Source of the DNA: an uncultured Clostridium sp.
GTDB taxonomy: Bacteria > Bacillota > Clostridia > Lachnospirales > Lachnospiraceae
Assembly: GCA_900547035.1 (NCBI GenBank)
Contig: URFM01000024.1
Coordinates: 1 to 47,078 of the forward strand
Direction: 5' to 3'
Length of the DNA stretch: 47,078 nucleotides
The translations under genes and the position numbers were made by a program. The notes below the pieces were generated by a model that saw only the letters and a list, made by a program, of their open reading frames with translations, did no database searches and was not told the DNA's origin. This document shows, piece by piece, positions 24,630 to 31,278 of the stretch. Position 1 is the first letter of the stretch. The number at the start of each line of letters is the position of its first letter.

Positions 24630-25412
24630 CTACACCCTCCGAAGTTTCGGCACCGCGGCCAGCAGCTCCCTGGTGTAGGGATTCTGCGGCCGCTGCAGAA
24701 TCTGTTTTGCGCTTCCATATTCCATCATTTCTCCATCCTTTAACACCAGCAGGGTGTCCGCTATGGCGGAGACTACGCCCATGTCGTGGGTCACAAAAAG
24801 AATGGCGGTTCCGAACATTTCCCGCAGGCTCATCAGCTCTGTTGCCACCTGCTTCTGAATCCCGGCGTCCAGAGCGCTGGTGGGCTCGTCCGCCAGCAGC
24901 ACCAGCGGTTTCATCAGCATGGCGGAGGCGATAGCCACACGCTGGTTCATGCCGCCGGAAAGTTCAAAGGGATAGCTGTTCCAAATTCGTTCCCCGTCCG
25001 AAAAGCCCATCTTGTGAAAAAGTTCAAGCGACTCCTGTCTGGCCTCCGGACGGCTGACCTTCCGGTGGGCCCTCAGGCTTTCAAAAATCTGGCTTCCAAT
25101 GGTCCGGAGCGGACAGAAGGAGGCGGCGGGGTCCTGGAAAATCATCCCGATTTTGGCCCCGCGGATGGGCCGGAATTCCCGCTCCTTCAAATCCGGCAAA
25201 TCCAGGCCCTGAAACCAGATATCCCCCTTTGTCACCAGGCCCTCATTTCCCAAAAGTCCCAGAGCCGCTTTTAACAGAGAACTCTTTCCGCTGCCGGATT
25301 CCCCGGCGATGCAGAGGATTTCCCCCGGGTGCAGGGCGAAGCTGACGTCCCGGATGACGGTTTCTCCGTTAAAGCAGATTTCCACCGACTGGTAGGTCAG
25401 CAGTTCTTCCAT
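24630..25412 (-). CDS. ABC importer ATP-binding protein (OppD/NikD type)
   Basis: This is the second ATPase of the importer. I set the start at ATG 25412 (MEELLTYQSV) because AAAGGAGAACC lies just upstream and because the longer frame adds a non-conserved stretch; the product is 260 residues. It has Walker A GESGSGKSS (37-45), the Q-loop in GMIFQDPAASFCPLRTIG, the signature variant LSGGMNQRVAIASAM, Walker B VLLADEPTSALDAGIQ, and the C-terminal NPYTRELLAAVPKL that marks this subfamily. It sits between the substrate-binding protein and the second ATPase genes. Confidence 0.93.
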   Translation of the reverse strand: MEELLTYQSVEICFNGETVIRDVSFALHPGEILCIAGESGSGKSSLLKAALGLLGNEGLVTKGDIWFQGLDLPDLKEREFRPIRGAKIGMIFQDPAASFCPLRTIGSQIFESLRAHRKVSRPEARQESLELFHKMGFSDGERIWNSYPFELSGGMNQRVAIASAMLMKPLVLLADEPTSALDAGIQKQVATELMSLREMFGTAILFVTHDMGVVSAIADTLLVLKDGEMMEYGSAKQILQRPQNPYTRELLAAVPKLRRV

Positions 25413-25428
25413 AGGCGGTTCTCCTTTT

Positions 25429-27003
25429 CTATTCTGACTGCTGAGCAGGGGCCAGCTCGGCCGTGATTTCATAGAAATCGCAGGGATGGGCCGCAAGGCC
25501 TGTGACGGAGGACTTGGAAATCATGCTCATCTGCAGATAAGAGCAGAATACAAAGGCGTCGTCCTCCAGTATCACCTGCTGCATCCGGACCGCCAGTTTG
25601 GCCCTCTGGTCCGTATCAAAGGTGCGGGACAGCTCTGAGGCCAGCTCTTCCAGTTGGTCGCTGTGATAGTGCCCGTTGTTGACCGTGGAGCTGTCCAGGC
25701 AGTGGGAGGCAAAAAAGTATTCCGGGTCCCCGGTGGGAGCGGTTACCATGGCGCTGGCATAGACGTCCCAGGCGCCGGCATCCGTCCGGATGCGGTTGTG
25801 GTCCGCCGTGCTGTTGATGGTCACGTCAATCCCGATTTCCTTTAAGGATGCCTGGGCGGCCTCCGCCAGCAGGGGAAGCTCCTGGCGGCTGGGATAGGTG
25901 AGCCAGCGGATGGTGAGAGGCTTGCCGTCCTTTTCCCGGATGCCGTCCTGGTCCGTATCCACCCAGCCGGCATCTTCCAAAATCTTCTTTGCCTCGTCGG
26001 GGTCATAATCCCGGCCCCGTACTGCCTCTCCTCCAAAGGAGAAGGTATCCGGGAAGGGACCCTGGGCCGGATAACCGTTTCCATCCAGCAGCCGGTTGAC
26101 AAAGCCTTCCTTGTCGATTCCCATGGCGATGGCCCTGCGGACCGTCGGGTCCCGGGTGATTTCACTTTCAAAGTTCATATGCAGGAAAAATGCCCGGCTG
26201 GTGGGACAGCTGGAAAAGGCGTAGCCGTCGTTTTGGAACAGCGGATAGCTGGCATAGGGCATGCCGTAGGCGGCATCAATCTCCCCGGCCTGGAGGGCCA
26301 TGGTCAGGGTATCGCCGTCGGATATGGTCAGGACCTGAATCCGGTCAAAACCCGGCGTACCGTTCCAGTAATCCTCGTTTCGGACCAGGTTCAGCTCTTC
26401 GCCGGAGATGAGGGACCGGGCCTTGTAAGGACCGGTGCCGGATACGATGCCCTCGTCGCTGATTCCGGCATCCATGTCGATGATGCAGCCGTAGGGGTCG
26501 CACAGATAGTTAAAAAGGGTCGGCCTGGGCTTCGCGGTCTTGATGGTCAGGTTCTGCCCGTTGGCCGTGATGGTATCGATGTTCAAATCCCCTCTGGCCC
26601 GGTCATGGACCTGGATTAAATGTTCCAGACACTCCTTCACCGCCTGTGCGTCCATAAGCCGTCCGCTGGAAAAATGAACGCCCTCCCGGAGGGTGATGTT
26701 CCAGGTCAGGTCGTCGGTCCGCTCATAGTCTGTTGCCAGCCAGGGCTCGATTTCCATGGAATCGGAGTAGCGGAAAAGGGTTTCGCCGATTCCGTAGCGG
26801 ATACAGGCCCAGCCGGAATAAGCGTTGTGGGGATTCACATCCGGTTCCTCATTTTCCGAATTAAAGGTGGTGTCGCCTAAGATAAAAACGGTCCCTTCCT
26901 CTTCCCGCGGGGAGGTATCCTGGCCGGAAGAACAGCCGGAAACAATGCCCGCTCCGATGCACAGGGCAAGGGCCAGGGCGGATAATTTCTTTTGAAGTGT
27001 CAT
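25429..27003 (-). CDS. ABC importer substrate-binding lipoprotein (family 5; nickel/peptide type)
   Basis: The 524-residue extracellular receptor belongs to the SBP_bac_5 family that binds peptides, nickel chelates or opines. The signal peptide ends in lipobox VSGC (about residue 24). Family segments include GIGETLFRYSDSMEIEPWLA, LTWNITLREGVHFSSGR, the GTGPYKARSL turn and AIAMGIDKEGFVNRLL. ABC genes for both permeases and both ATPases surround it. The family fold does not tell substrate; nickel-type receptors share SGRLMDAQAVKECLEHL-like segments, so a metal chelate is possible. A short repeat copy lies 31 bases upstream of its start. Confidence 0.92.
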   Translation of the reverse strand: MTLQKKLSALALALCIGAGIVSGCSSGQDTSPREEEGTVFILGDTTFNSENEEPDVNPHNAYSGWACIRYGIGETLFRYSDSMEIEPWLATDYERTDDLTWNITLREGVHFSSGRLMDAQAVKECLEHLIQVHDRARGDLNIDTITANGQNLTIKTAKPRPTLFNYLCDPYGCIIDMDAGISDEGIVSGTGPYKARSLISGEELNLVRNEDYWNGTPGFDRIQVLTISDGDTLTMALQAGEIDAAYGMPYASYPLFQNDGYAFSSCPTSRAFFLHMNFESEITRDPTVRRAIAMGIDKEGFVNRLLDGNGYPAQGPFPDTFSFGGEAVRGRDYDPDEAKKILEDAGWVDTDQDGIREKDGKPLTIRWLTYPSRQELPLLAEAAQASLKEIGIDVTINSTADHNRIRTDAGAWDVYASAMVTAPTGDPEYFFASHCLDSSTVNNGHYHSDQLEELASELSRTFDTDQRAKLAVRMQQVILEDDAFVFCSYLQMSMISKSSVTGLAAHPCDFYEITAELAPAQQSE

Positions 27004-27033
27004 ATTATTTACAGCTCCTTATTTCAAAATAAA

Positions 27034-27059
27034 CAGTTCAGGACGGCGGGAATAGTTAC
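27034..27059. repeat. Short copy of the dispersed GTTCAGGACGGC repeat
   Basis: CAGTTCAGGACGGC (27034-27047) is joined directly to GGGAATAGTTAC (27048-27059), so both ends of the 22436 element are present with the interior missing. It lies between the permease and substrate-binding genes of the importer operon. The TAA stop of the permease gene (27056-27058 on the plus strand) is formed by the repeat's terminal GTAAC. Confidence 0.55.
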
Positions 27060-27928
27060 AAAATACTCGGGGATTTAAAACTGTTCCGAGGGTCCAGATA
27101 GTCCCGCAGGCCGTCTCCCAGAAGATTAAAAATCACAACCGCGGTCAGGATAGCGAGGCCGGGACTTAAAACCACCCAGGGATAAATCTGGAGCATGCTC
27201 CGCCCTCCGCTCATCATATTGCCAAGCTCCGCCGTGGGCGGCTGAGCTCCCAGTCCTAAAAAGGACAGGCCAGCCAGCTCCATCATCATGGTCCCGATGT
27301 CCAGGGTGGCCGTCACCAATATGGGCCCCAGGATATTGGGAAGGATGTGCCGGAATATAATCTGAACTCCGGTGTCCCCGGCTAAAAGGGCAGCTTTGAT
27401 GTAATCCGTCTGCCGGACGGCCAGGGTCTGGCTGCGGGCAATGCGGGCGTATCTGGGCCAGCTGATGACCGCCAGGGAGAGGACCGCGTTTTGAAGTCCG
27501 CCGTTTAACAGGGCGGCAATAGCCAGGGCAAATACCAGTCCGGGAAAAGCCAGGCAGATGTCGGAAATCCGCATGATGAGGGAGTCCGCGAAGCCTCCCA
27601 GGAAACCGCAGGCAACACCCAGGGCGGTGCCGGTGATGGTGATGATTGCCACCAGCGCCAGGGTGGAAAACACGCTGGTCCTCAGGCCAATTAAGATTCT
27701 TGAAAAAAGGTCCCGGCCATAGCGGTCCGTTCCGCACAGATGGCCGGGATCCGGAGGCAGGAGCGGGTCGAAAATCTGGGCGTTAGGGTCAAAGGGGCAG
27801 AGCTGCCGGGCGAATCCGGCGGTTAGCAAAAGCAGAAGGGCAAGAAAAATGAGGATGCCCAGCCTCAGCCGGGAGCGGCGCTTTTTCCTTTTCTGCCGAC
27901 GGATGGATACCGCTTTTGTTTCGATCAT
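27056..27928 (-). CDS. ABC importer permease (OppC/NikC type)
   Basis: The 290-residue permease has a basic cytoplasmic N-terminus (RRQKRKKRRSRLRLG), one membrane segment, then a soluble loop with FDPNAQIFDPLLPPDPGHLCGTDRYGRD that is a hallmark of the C-type permeases. The five-helix BPD_transp_1 core follows, containing the EAA-like loop (DYIKAALLAGDTGVQIIFRHILPN) that contacts the ATPases. The gene's start overlaps the stop of the B-type permease gene by four bases. The last residues and stop appear to be shaped by a repeat insertion, with no obvious loss of the core. Confidence 0.93.
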   Translation of the reverse strand: MIETKAVSIRRQKRKKRRSRLRLGILIFLALLLLLTAGFARQLCPFDPNAQIFDPLLPPDPGHLCGTDRYGRDLFSRILIGLRTSVFSTLALVAIITITGTALGVACGFLGGFADSLIMRISDICLAFPGLVFALAIAALLNGGLQNAVLSLAVISWPRYARIARSQTLAVRQTDYIKAALLAGDTGVQIIFRHILPNILGPILVTATLDIGTMMMELAGLSFLGLGAQPPTAELGNMMSGGRSMLQIYPWVVLSPGLAILTAVVIFNLLGDGLRDYLDPRNSFKSPSIL

Positions 27929-28869
27929 TTTTTTTCACCTCCAAGGGAAATCCGGGGGTCCAGGGCGTGGTAGGACAAATCCGTAATCAGGTTGACGCAC
28001 ACGTAGATAATGGCCATCCACATAACGTAGGCCTGAATCATGGGATAGTCCCTCATGTTGATGGCGTCCACCGCCAGCTTTCCCACCCCGTCCCACATGA
28101 AGATGGATTCCACAATAGCCGTGCCGCCAAGAAGACTTCCAATGGACATAGCCAGCAGGGTGATGATAGTCACCAGACAGGACCGCAGAACGCTCTTTGT
28201 CAAGGTGACGGAAAATGGAACTCCCCTTGCCCTTGCCCCTGCCACATAGTCTTTTTCCAGTTCATCCAGCACCGCGGCCCGTACCTGGCGCAGATATTTT
28301 GCGCTCATGGCGATGGCCAGGGTGAGGGCGGGAAGAATGGCCCCCCGAAGGCTTACGGAGTTGGAGAGAACGGGAAACAGCTTCAAACGGATGGAAAAAA
28401 CGTACATCAAAAGCAGGGCCACAAAAAAGTTAGGCATGCTGTTTCCGAGAAAACTTCCCAGACGAATCAGGCAGTCTGTCAACCGGTTCTGTTTCACCGC
28501 CGCCAGCACCCCCAGAGGGATGGAAACGACTGCCGTCAGAAGGATGGAGAGGGCGGTGAGGAACAGCGTGGCCGGAAGCTTGGAAAGGAAGGTGGAAAGT
28601 ACCGGCCGGCCGGAAATATAGCTGGTTCCCATATCCCCGTGGAGCAGATTTCCAAGCCATACAAAATACTGTGTTAAAAAGGGCTTGTCCAGACCCAGCT
28701 GGGCTCTTGCGCTGTCAATTACTTCCTGGGAAAGGGCCATGCCGGTGTTCTCCATCCGCTGGAGCACCGCATCACTGCCTGCCAGGCGCATCATGGCGAA
28801 GGAGAGGAAGGTGATGACGAAAAGAATGGGAATCAGCTGAAGGAGGCGTTTTATTACATAGTTTTTCAT
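27925..28869 (-). CDS. ABC importer permease (OppB/NikB type)
   Basis: The 314-residue protein has the B-type permease features: N-terminal membrane segment MKNYVIKRLLQLIPILFVIT, the periplasmic-side region with QLGLDKPFLTQYFVWLGNLLHGDMGTSY, and a core of six membrane segments with the EAA loop (DYVAGARARGVPFSVTLTKSVLR). With the C-type permease it forms the membrane channel of the importer. It follows the second methyltransferase gene by 28 bases in the same operon. Confidence 0.93.
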   Translation of the reverse strand: MKNYVIKRLLQLIPILFVITFLSFAMMRLAGSDAVLQRMENTGMALSQEVIDSARAQLGLDKPFLTQYFVWLGNLLHGDMGTSYISGRPVLSTFLSKLPATLFLTALSILLTAVVSIPLGVLAAVKQNRLTDCLIRLGSFLGNSMPNFFVALLLMYVFSIRLKLFPVLSNSVSLRGAILPALTLAIAMSAKYLRQVRAAVLDELEKDYVAGARARGVPFSVTLTKSVLRSCLVTIITLLAMSIGSLLGGTAIVESIFMWDGVGKLAVDAINMRDYPMIQAYVMWMAIIYVCVNLITDLSYHALDPRISLGGEKK

Positions 28870-28897
28870 AAACCGTACATCTTTTCTCAGGATTTTC

Positions 28898-29671
28898 TCA
28901 GGACGCTTTCACTGCGTGGACCAGGAACATGGGGGTGGAGGCGTTGTTGATCCGTTCATTTTCCGTCCACACCTGCTTCCAGATTTCCGGATCGGCAAAA
29001 ACGGACATGCCAAGGCCGTGGAGGACATGGATATCCCAGGCGGGACGGCGTCTGGCCGACAGAGGAGCCTGGCGCGCAATGGCTTCCATGGCGTCTACGT
29101 CCGTACCCGCGGTGTCGTCCGCCGCGTTGTTCTCCCGCACATTTTTCCGGTCCTCCAGGTGGAGGGCATTGGCCTGGGCGTTAAACAGATAACGGTACCA
29201 GTTGGCGTCGAAATTTAACAGCAGACCGTTCTCTTTTAAAACCCTGGTCCACTGGGAGTAGGCCTTGGCGGGAGAAGGCAGATTCCAGGTGAGATTCCGG
29301 GAAACGATGACGTCAAAAGCGCCGTCGGGAAAGGTCAGCTGCTCCGCGTCCATTCTCCGAAAATCGATGATGGAAGCCAGAGGACCGGCGTTTTTCCTGG
29401 CTTGATTCAGCATGGCCTCGGTGTAGTCCACCGCGGTTACCTGATAACCCAGTTCCGCCAGGATAATAGCAAAAAATCCGGGGCCCGTTCCCACATCCAG
29501 CAGACGAATCTGGTCTCTGCTCCGGTTCCCGAAATGGGACTGAATCCGCTGGTCGATGACGCGGCTCCAGACGCTGTGCTGGCTGCCGCCCAGTTCTTCC
29601 TGATTGACGTCGGAATAGCTGGGCGCTCTCCTGGTCCAGTAAGTGATATTTTCCTGTGCGTAAGTGCTCAT
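28898..29671 (-). CDS. Class I SAM-dependent methyltransferase, paralogue 1
   Basis: The 257-residue protein has the Rossmann methyltransferase motif I LLDVGTGPGFFAIILAELG (about 58-76), the acidic VTAVD strand end, motif II-like FPDGAFDVIVSRNLTWNLP and a LLLNFDANWYR segment. It shares SRNLTWxLP, KAYSQWTRVLK and NFDA with the neighbouring gene, so the two arose by duplication. It is encoded between paralogue 2 (13 bases upstream) and the importer permeases. The acceptor is unknown. Placement suggests it modifies either the imported compound or a secreted chelator. It carries a variable acidic insert (about 170-195). Confidence 0.9.
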   Translation of the reverse strand: MSTYAQENITYWTRRAPSYSDVNQEELGGSQHSVWSRVIDQRIQSHFGNRSRDQIRLLDVGTGPGFFAIILAELGYQVTAVDYTEAMLNQARKNAGPLASIIDFRRMDAEQLTFPDGAFDVIVSRNLTWNLPSPAKAYSQWTRVLKENGLLLNFDANWYRYLFNAQANALHLEDRKNVRENNAADDTAGTDVDAMEAIARQAPLSARRRPAWDIHVLHGLGMSVFADPEIWKQVWTENERINNASTPMFLVHAVKAS

Positions 29672-29684
29672 GGCTGTTTCCCCC

Positions 29685-30401
29685 TTATGCGGTTGCTGTT
29701 ATGGTAAAAATGGGCGTTGGATTGTAAAACTGGTCCGCCTGGCCGTAAATTCGTTTCCACACGCCGGTGTCAACGGAGATATTCTGATAGCCTGCCTTTT
29801 CCAGCAGTTCCCGGTCCCACAGGGGCCTGGGCTTCTGGGTCGGGCGGATGATGTCCTTGATGGATTCATACTCCTGAAGCATGGAGAAACTCAAATCCTT
29901 GTGGGCGTGGTCCTTGGGCAGGTTCTCGGGCGGCTGCTCCCGGCAGTAGTCGGCGTCGAAGTTAATCAGGACGCCCTGAGGTTTTAAAAGTTTGCGCCAT
30001 TGGGCGTAGGCCTGGGCCAGGTGGGGCAGGCTCCAGGTCAGGTTCCGGGTAATGACGGCGTCAAAGGAGCCGTCCGGAAAATCCGGATTTTCCCCGTCCA
30101 TCACATAGAACTGGGCGGGAAGCTCCAGCACGCGGGAGAGGCGCTTTGCTTCCTGAATCATATCCTCTGTCAGGTCGATGCCCGTAAGATGATGGCCCTC
30201 AGCCGCCAGCAGAAAGGCCAGAAAGCCGGTTCCCGTACCGATATCCAAAATTTTCAGCCCCGTTCTGTCCGGAAGGTAGCGCTTCAGTTCGGACAGCCAG
30301 AGGAGATGCTTTTCGCCTTCCAGTTCCTGAATCCGCAGATTGGAAAAGTTTTCGACTCTTTTGGACCAATAATGAACGATTTTTTCTTTGATGTATTCCA
30401 T
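29685..30401 (-). CDS. Class I SAM-dependent methyltransferase, paralogue 2
   Basis: First gene of the leftward operon. I start it at ATG 30401 (MEYIKEKIVHYWSKRVENFS), where the homology with paralogue 1 begins, giving 238 residues. The open frame continues upstream to 30566, but that part coincides with the leader hairpins and lacks a ribosome binding site. Motif I is ILDIGTGTGFLAFLLAAEG (about 50-68), followed by GIDLTEDMIQEA, PDGSFDAVITRNLTWSLP and LINFDADYCREQ. The function and acceptor are unknown. Having two paralogues before a nickel/peptide-type importer implies two methylation steps or two acceptors. Confidence 0.9.
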   Translation of the reverse strand: MEYIKEKIVHYWSKRVENFSNLRIQELEGEKHLLWLSELKRYLPDRTGLKILDIGTGTGFLAFLLAAEGHHLTGIDLTEDMIQEAKRLSRVLELPAQFYVMDGENPDFPDGSFDAVITRNLTWSLPHLAQAYAQWRKLLKPQGVLINFDADYCREQPPENLPKDHAHKDLSFSMLQEYESIKDIIRPTQKPRPLWDRELLEKAGYQNISVDTGVWKRIYGQADQFYNPTPIFTITATA

Positions 30402-30577
30402 AGCTGCTCCAGTCTGTTTCCCGCAAGTATTCGTAACAAAACAGGCTGCATAGCCTGTCTGCTGACAAACTATGCAGCCTGCGTGGCTGCGGGTAAACTC
30501 TTTGATTAAAGTTGTCGATTTTTTTGGTAAAACGGCTTCTGCCGGATGTCTGCACTTCGTGTACATTTAAAATATTA
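30402..30577 (-). promoter_or_regulatory. Leader of the methyltransferase/importer operon with attenuator-like hairpins
   Basis: Read on the minus strand, GGCTGC can pair in two exclusive ways. With a GCAGCC just upstream (plus coordinates 30485-30490) it forms a tight hairpin with a 5-base loop. With the downstream arm it forms a perfect 11-bp stem AGGCTGCATAG/CTATGCAGCCT (30470-30480 with 30443-30453) followed by the U-rich GTTTTGTT. An outer CCCGCA/TGCGGG pair (30488-30493 with 30420-30425) encloses it. This is the classic layout of antiterminator and terminator. The ligand or trigger is unknown. No known riboswitch core was recognised. Confidence 0.55.
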
Positions 30578-30623
30578 GTAATAGTTCAGGACAGCTCATT
30601 TTCTTGGCCTCCGGGACTGTTAC
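30578..30623. repeat. 46-bp copy of the dispersed GTTCAGGAC repeat at the operon's transcript start
   Basis: GTAATAGTTCAGGACAGC (30578-30595) and TCCGGGACTGTTAC (30610-30623) are imperfect inverted ends. The first 34 bases align closely with the left end of the 22436 element, including CATTTTCTTGGCC against CATCTTCTTGCCC. The predicted start of the minus-strand transcript (about 30621) falls at its right end, so the mRNA would begin with this repeat. Confidence 0.6.
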
Positions 30624-30627
30624 AAGT

Positions 30628-30657
30628 ATTATAATATATGAAAAAATTTTTTGTCAA
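30628..30657 (-). promoter_or_regulatory. Strong sigma-A promoter of the methyltransferase/importer operon
   Basis: On the minus strand a perfect TTGACA (30652-30657) and a perfect TATAAT (30628-30633) are 18 bases apart. It faces left toward the paralogue 2 gene, leaving a leader of about 220 bases. Confidence 0.75.
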
Positions 30658-30718
30658 TAGGTATTTGGCGCGTTCTAAAGTCATGCTTGTATTATAATTA
30701 TAAAAAAGTGTGCAATGC

Positions 30719-30750
30719 TGCAACTTTTCCCCTTGCGGAATCATCTATAA
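30719..30750 (+). promoter_or_regulatory. ECF-type promoter, probably autoregulated
   Basis: TGCAACTTTT (AAC at 30722-30724) and TCATCTATAA (CATCTA at 30742-30747) are separated by 17 bases. This resembles promoters of the SigV/SigW group (AAC, 16-17 bases, CGTC/CATC). It lies 40 bases ahead of the sigma-factor gene, which suggests autoregulation. Confidence 0.6.
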
Positions 30751-30789
30751 AGTAGATCGAATCATACAGCGCTGAGAGAGGAAATCAGG

Positions 30790-31278
30790 ATGAAACAAGA
30801 TATGTACCCCAAAATTACAGCTTATATTATAGAAAATCAAAATAAATTTTATCGTCTGGCTTACAGCTATGTACGAAACCGGGAGGACGCCCTGGATGTG
30901 GTGCAAAATGCGGTGTGCAGTGCGCTGGAGCATTATCAGACACTCCGCAGCCAAGAGGCTATCCGAACTTGGTTCTATCGGATTTTGGTTAATGAGTGTC
31001 TGATGATTTTAAGAAACCGAAAGCAGACTTTTACGGAAGATGAGAATCTGGAAGAGGCATCTTATGAGGAACAAGGATTTGAAAGATGGGACGATCTATA
31101 TGATTCCATTGGCCGACTGGAACCGGATACCCAGATGATAATTAAACTGAGATTTTTTGAAGAACTGCCCTTAAAAGAAATTGCACAGATTATGGAAATG
31201 AATCTGAGCACGGTAAAAGCGAAACTTTATCGAGGGCTGAAATGGCTGAAAGTGAATGTTCCGGAGGTGGACTTATGA
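30790..31278 (+). CDS. ECF RNA polymerase sigma factor (SigV-like)
   Basis: The 162-residue protein has a sigma-2 region (FYRLAYSYVRNREDALDVVQNAVCSALE, about 20-47) that melts the -10 box and a sigma-4 helix-turn-helix (LPLKEIAQIMEMNLSTVKAKLYRGLKWLK, about 127-155) that reads the -35 box. Length is normal for ECF factors. It overlaps the anti-sigma gene by four bases (ATGA), the usual arrangement for a sigma/anti-sigma pair. A likely self-recognised promoter lies just upstream. The SigV assignment comes from the RsiV-like partner; it is inferred, not proven. Confidence 0.9.
   Translation: MKQDMYPKITAYIIENQNKFYRLAYSYVRNREDALDVVQNAVCSALEHYQTLRSQEAIRTWFYRILVNECLMILRNRKQTFTEDENLEEASYEEQGFERWDDLYDSIGRLEPDTQMIIKLRFFEELPLKEIAQIMEMNLSTVKAKLYRGLKWLKVNVPEVDL

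Noticed and set aside
27916..28677. 253-codon plus-strand open frame over the OppB/NikB permease
   Set aside because: Antisense to a well-supported permease; composition rich in Gly, Gln and His, typical of a shadow.
30420..30493. Cobalamin-type riboswitch resemblance in the methyltransferase operon leader
   Set aside because: A CCACG and a GTCAGCAGAC segment recall parts of the B12 element, but the conserved upstream core and the proper B12 box are missing, so only an unassigned attenuator is reported.
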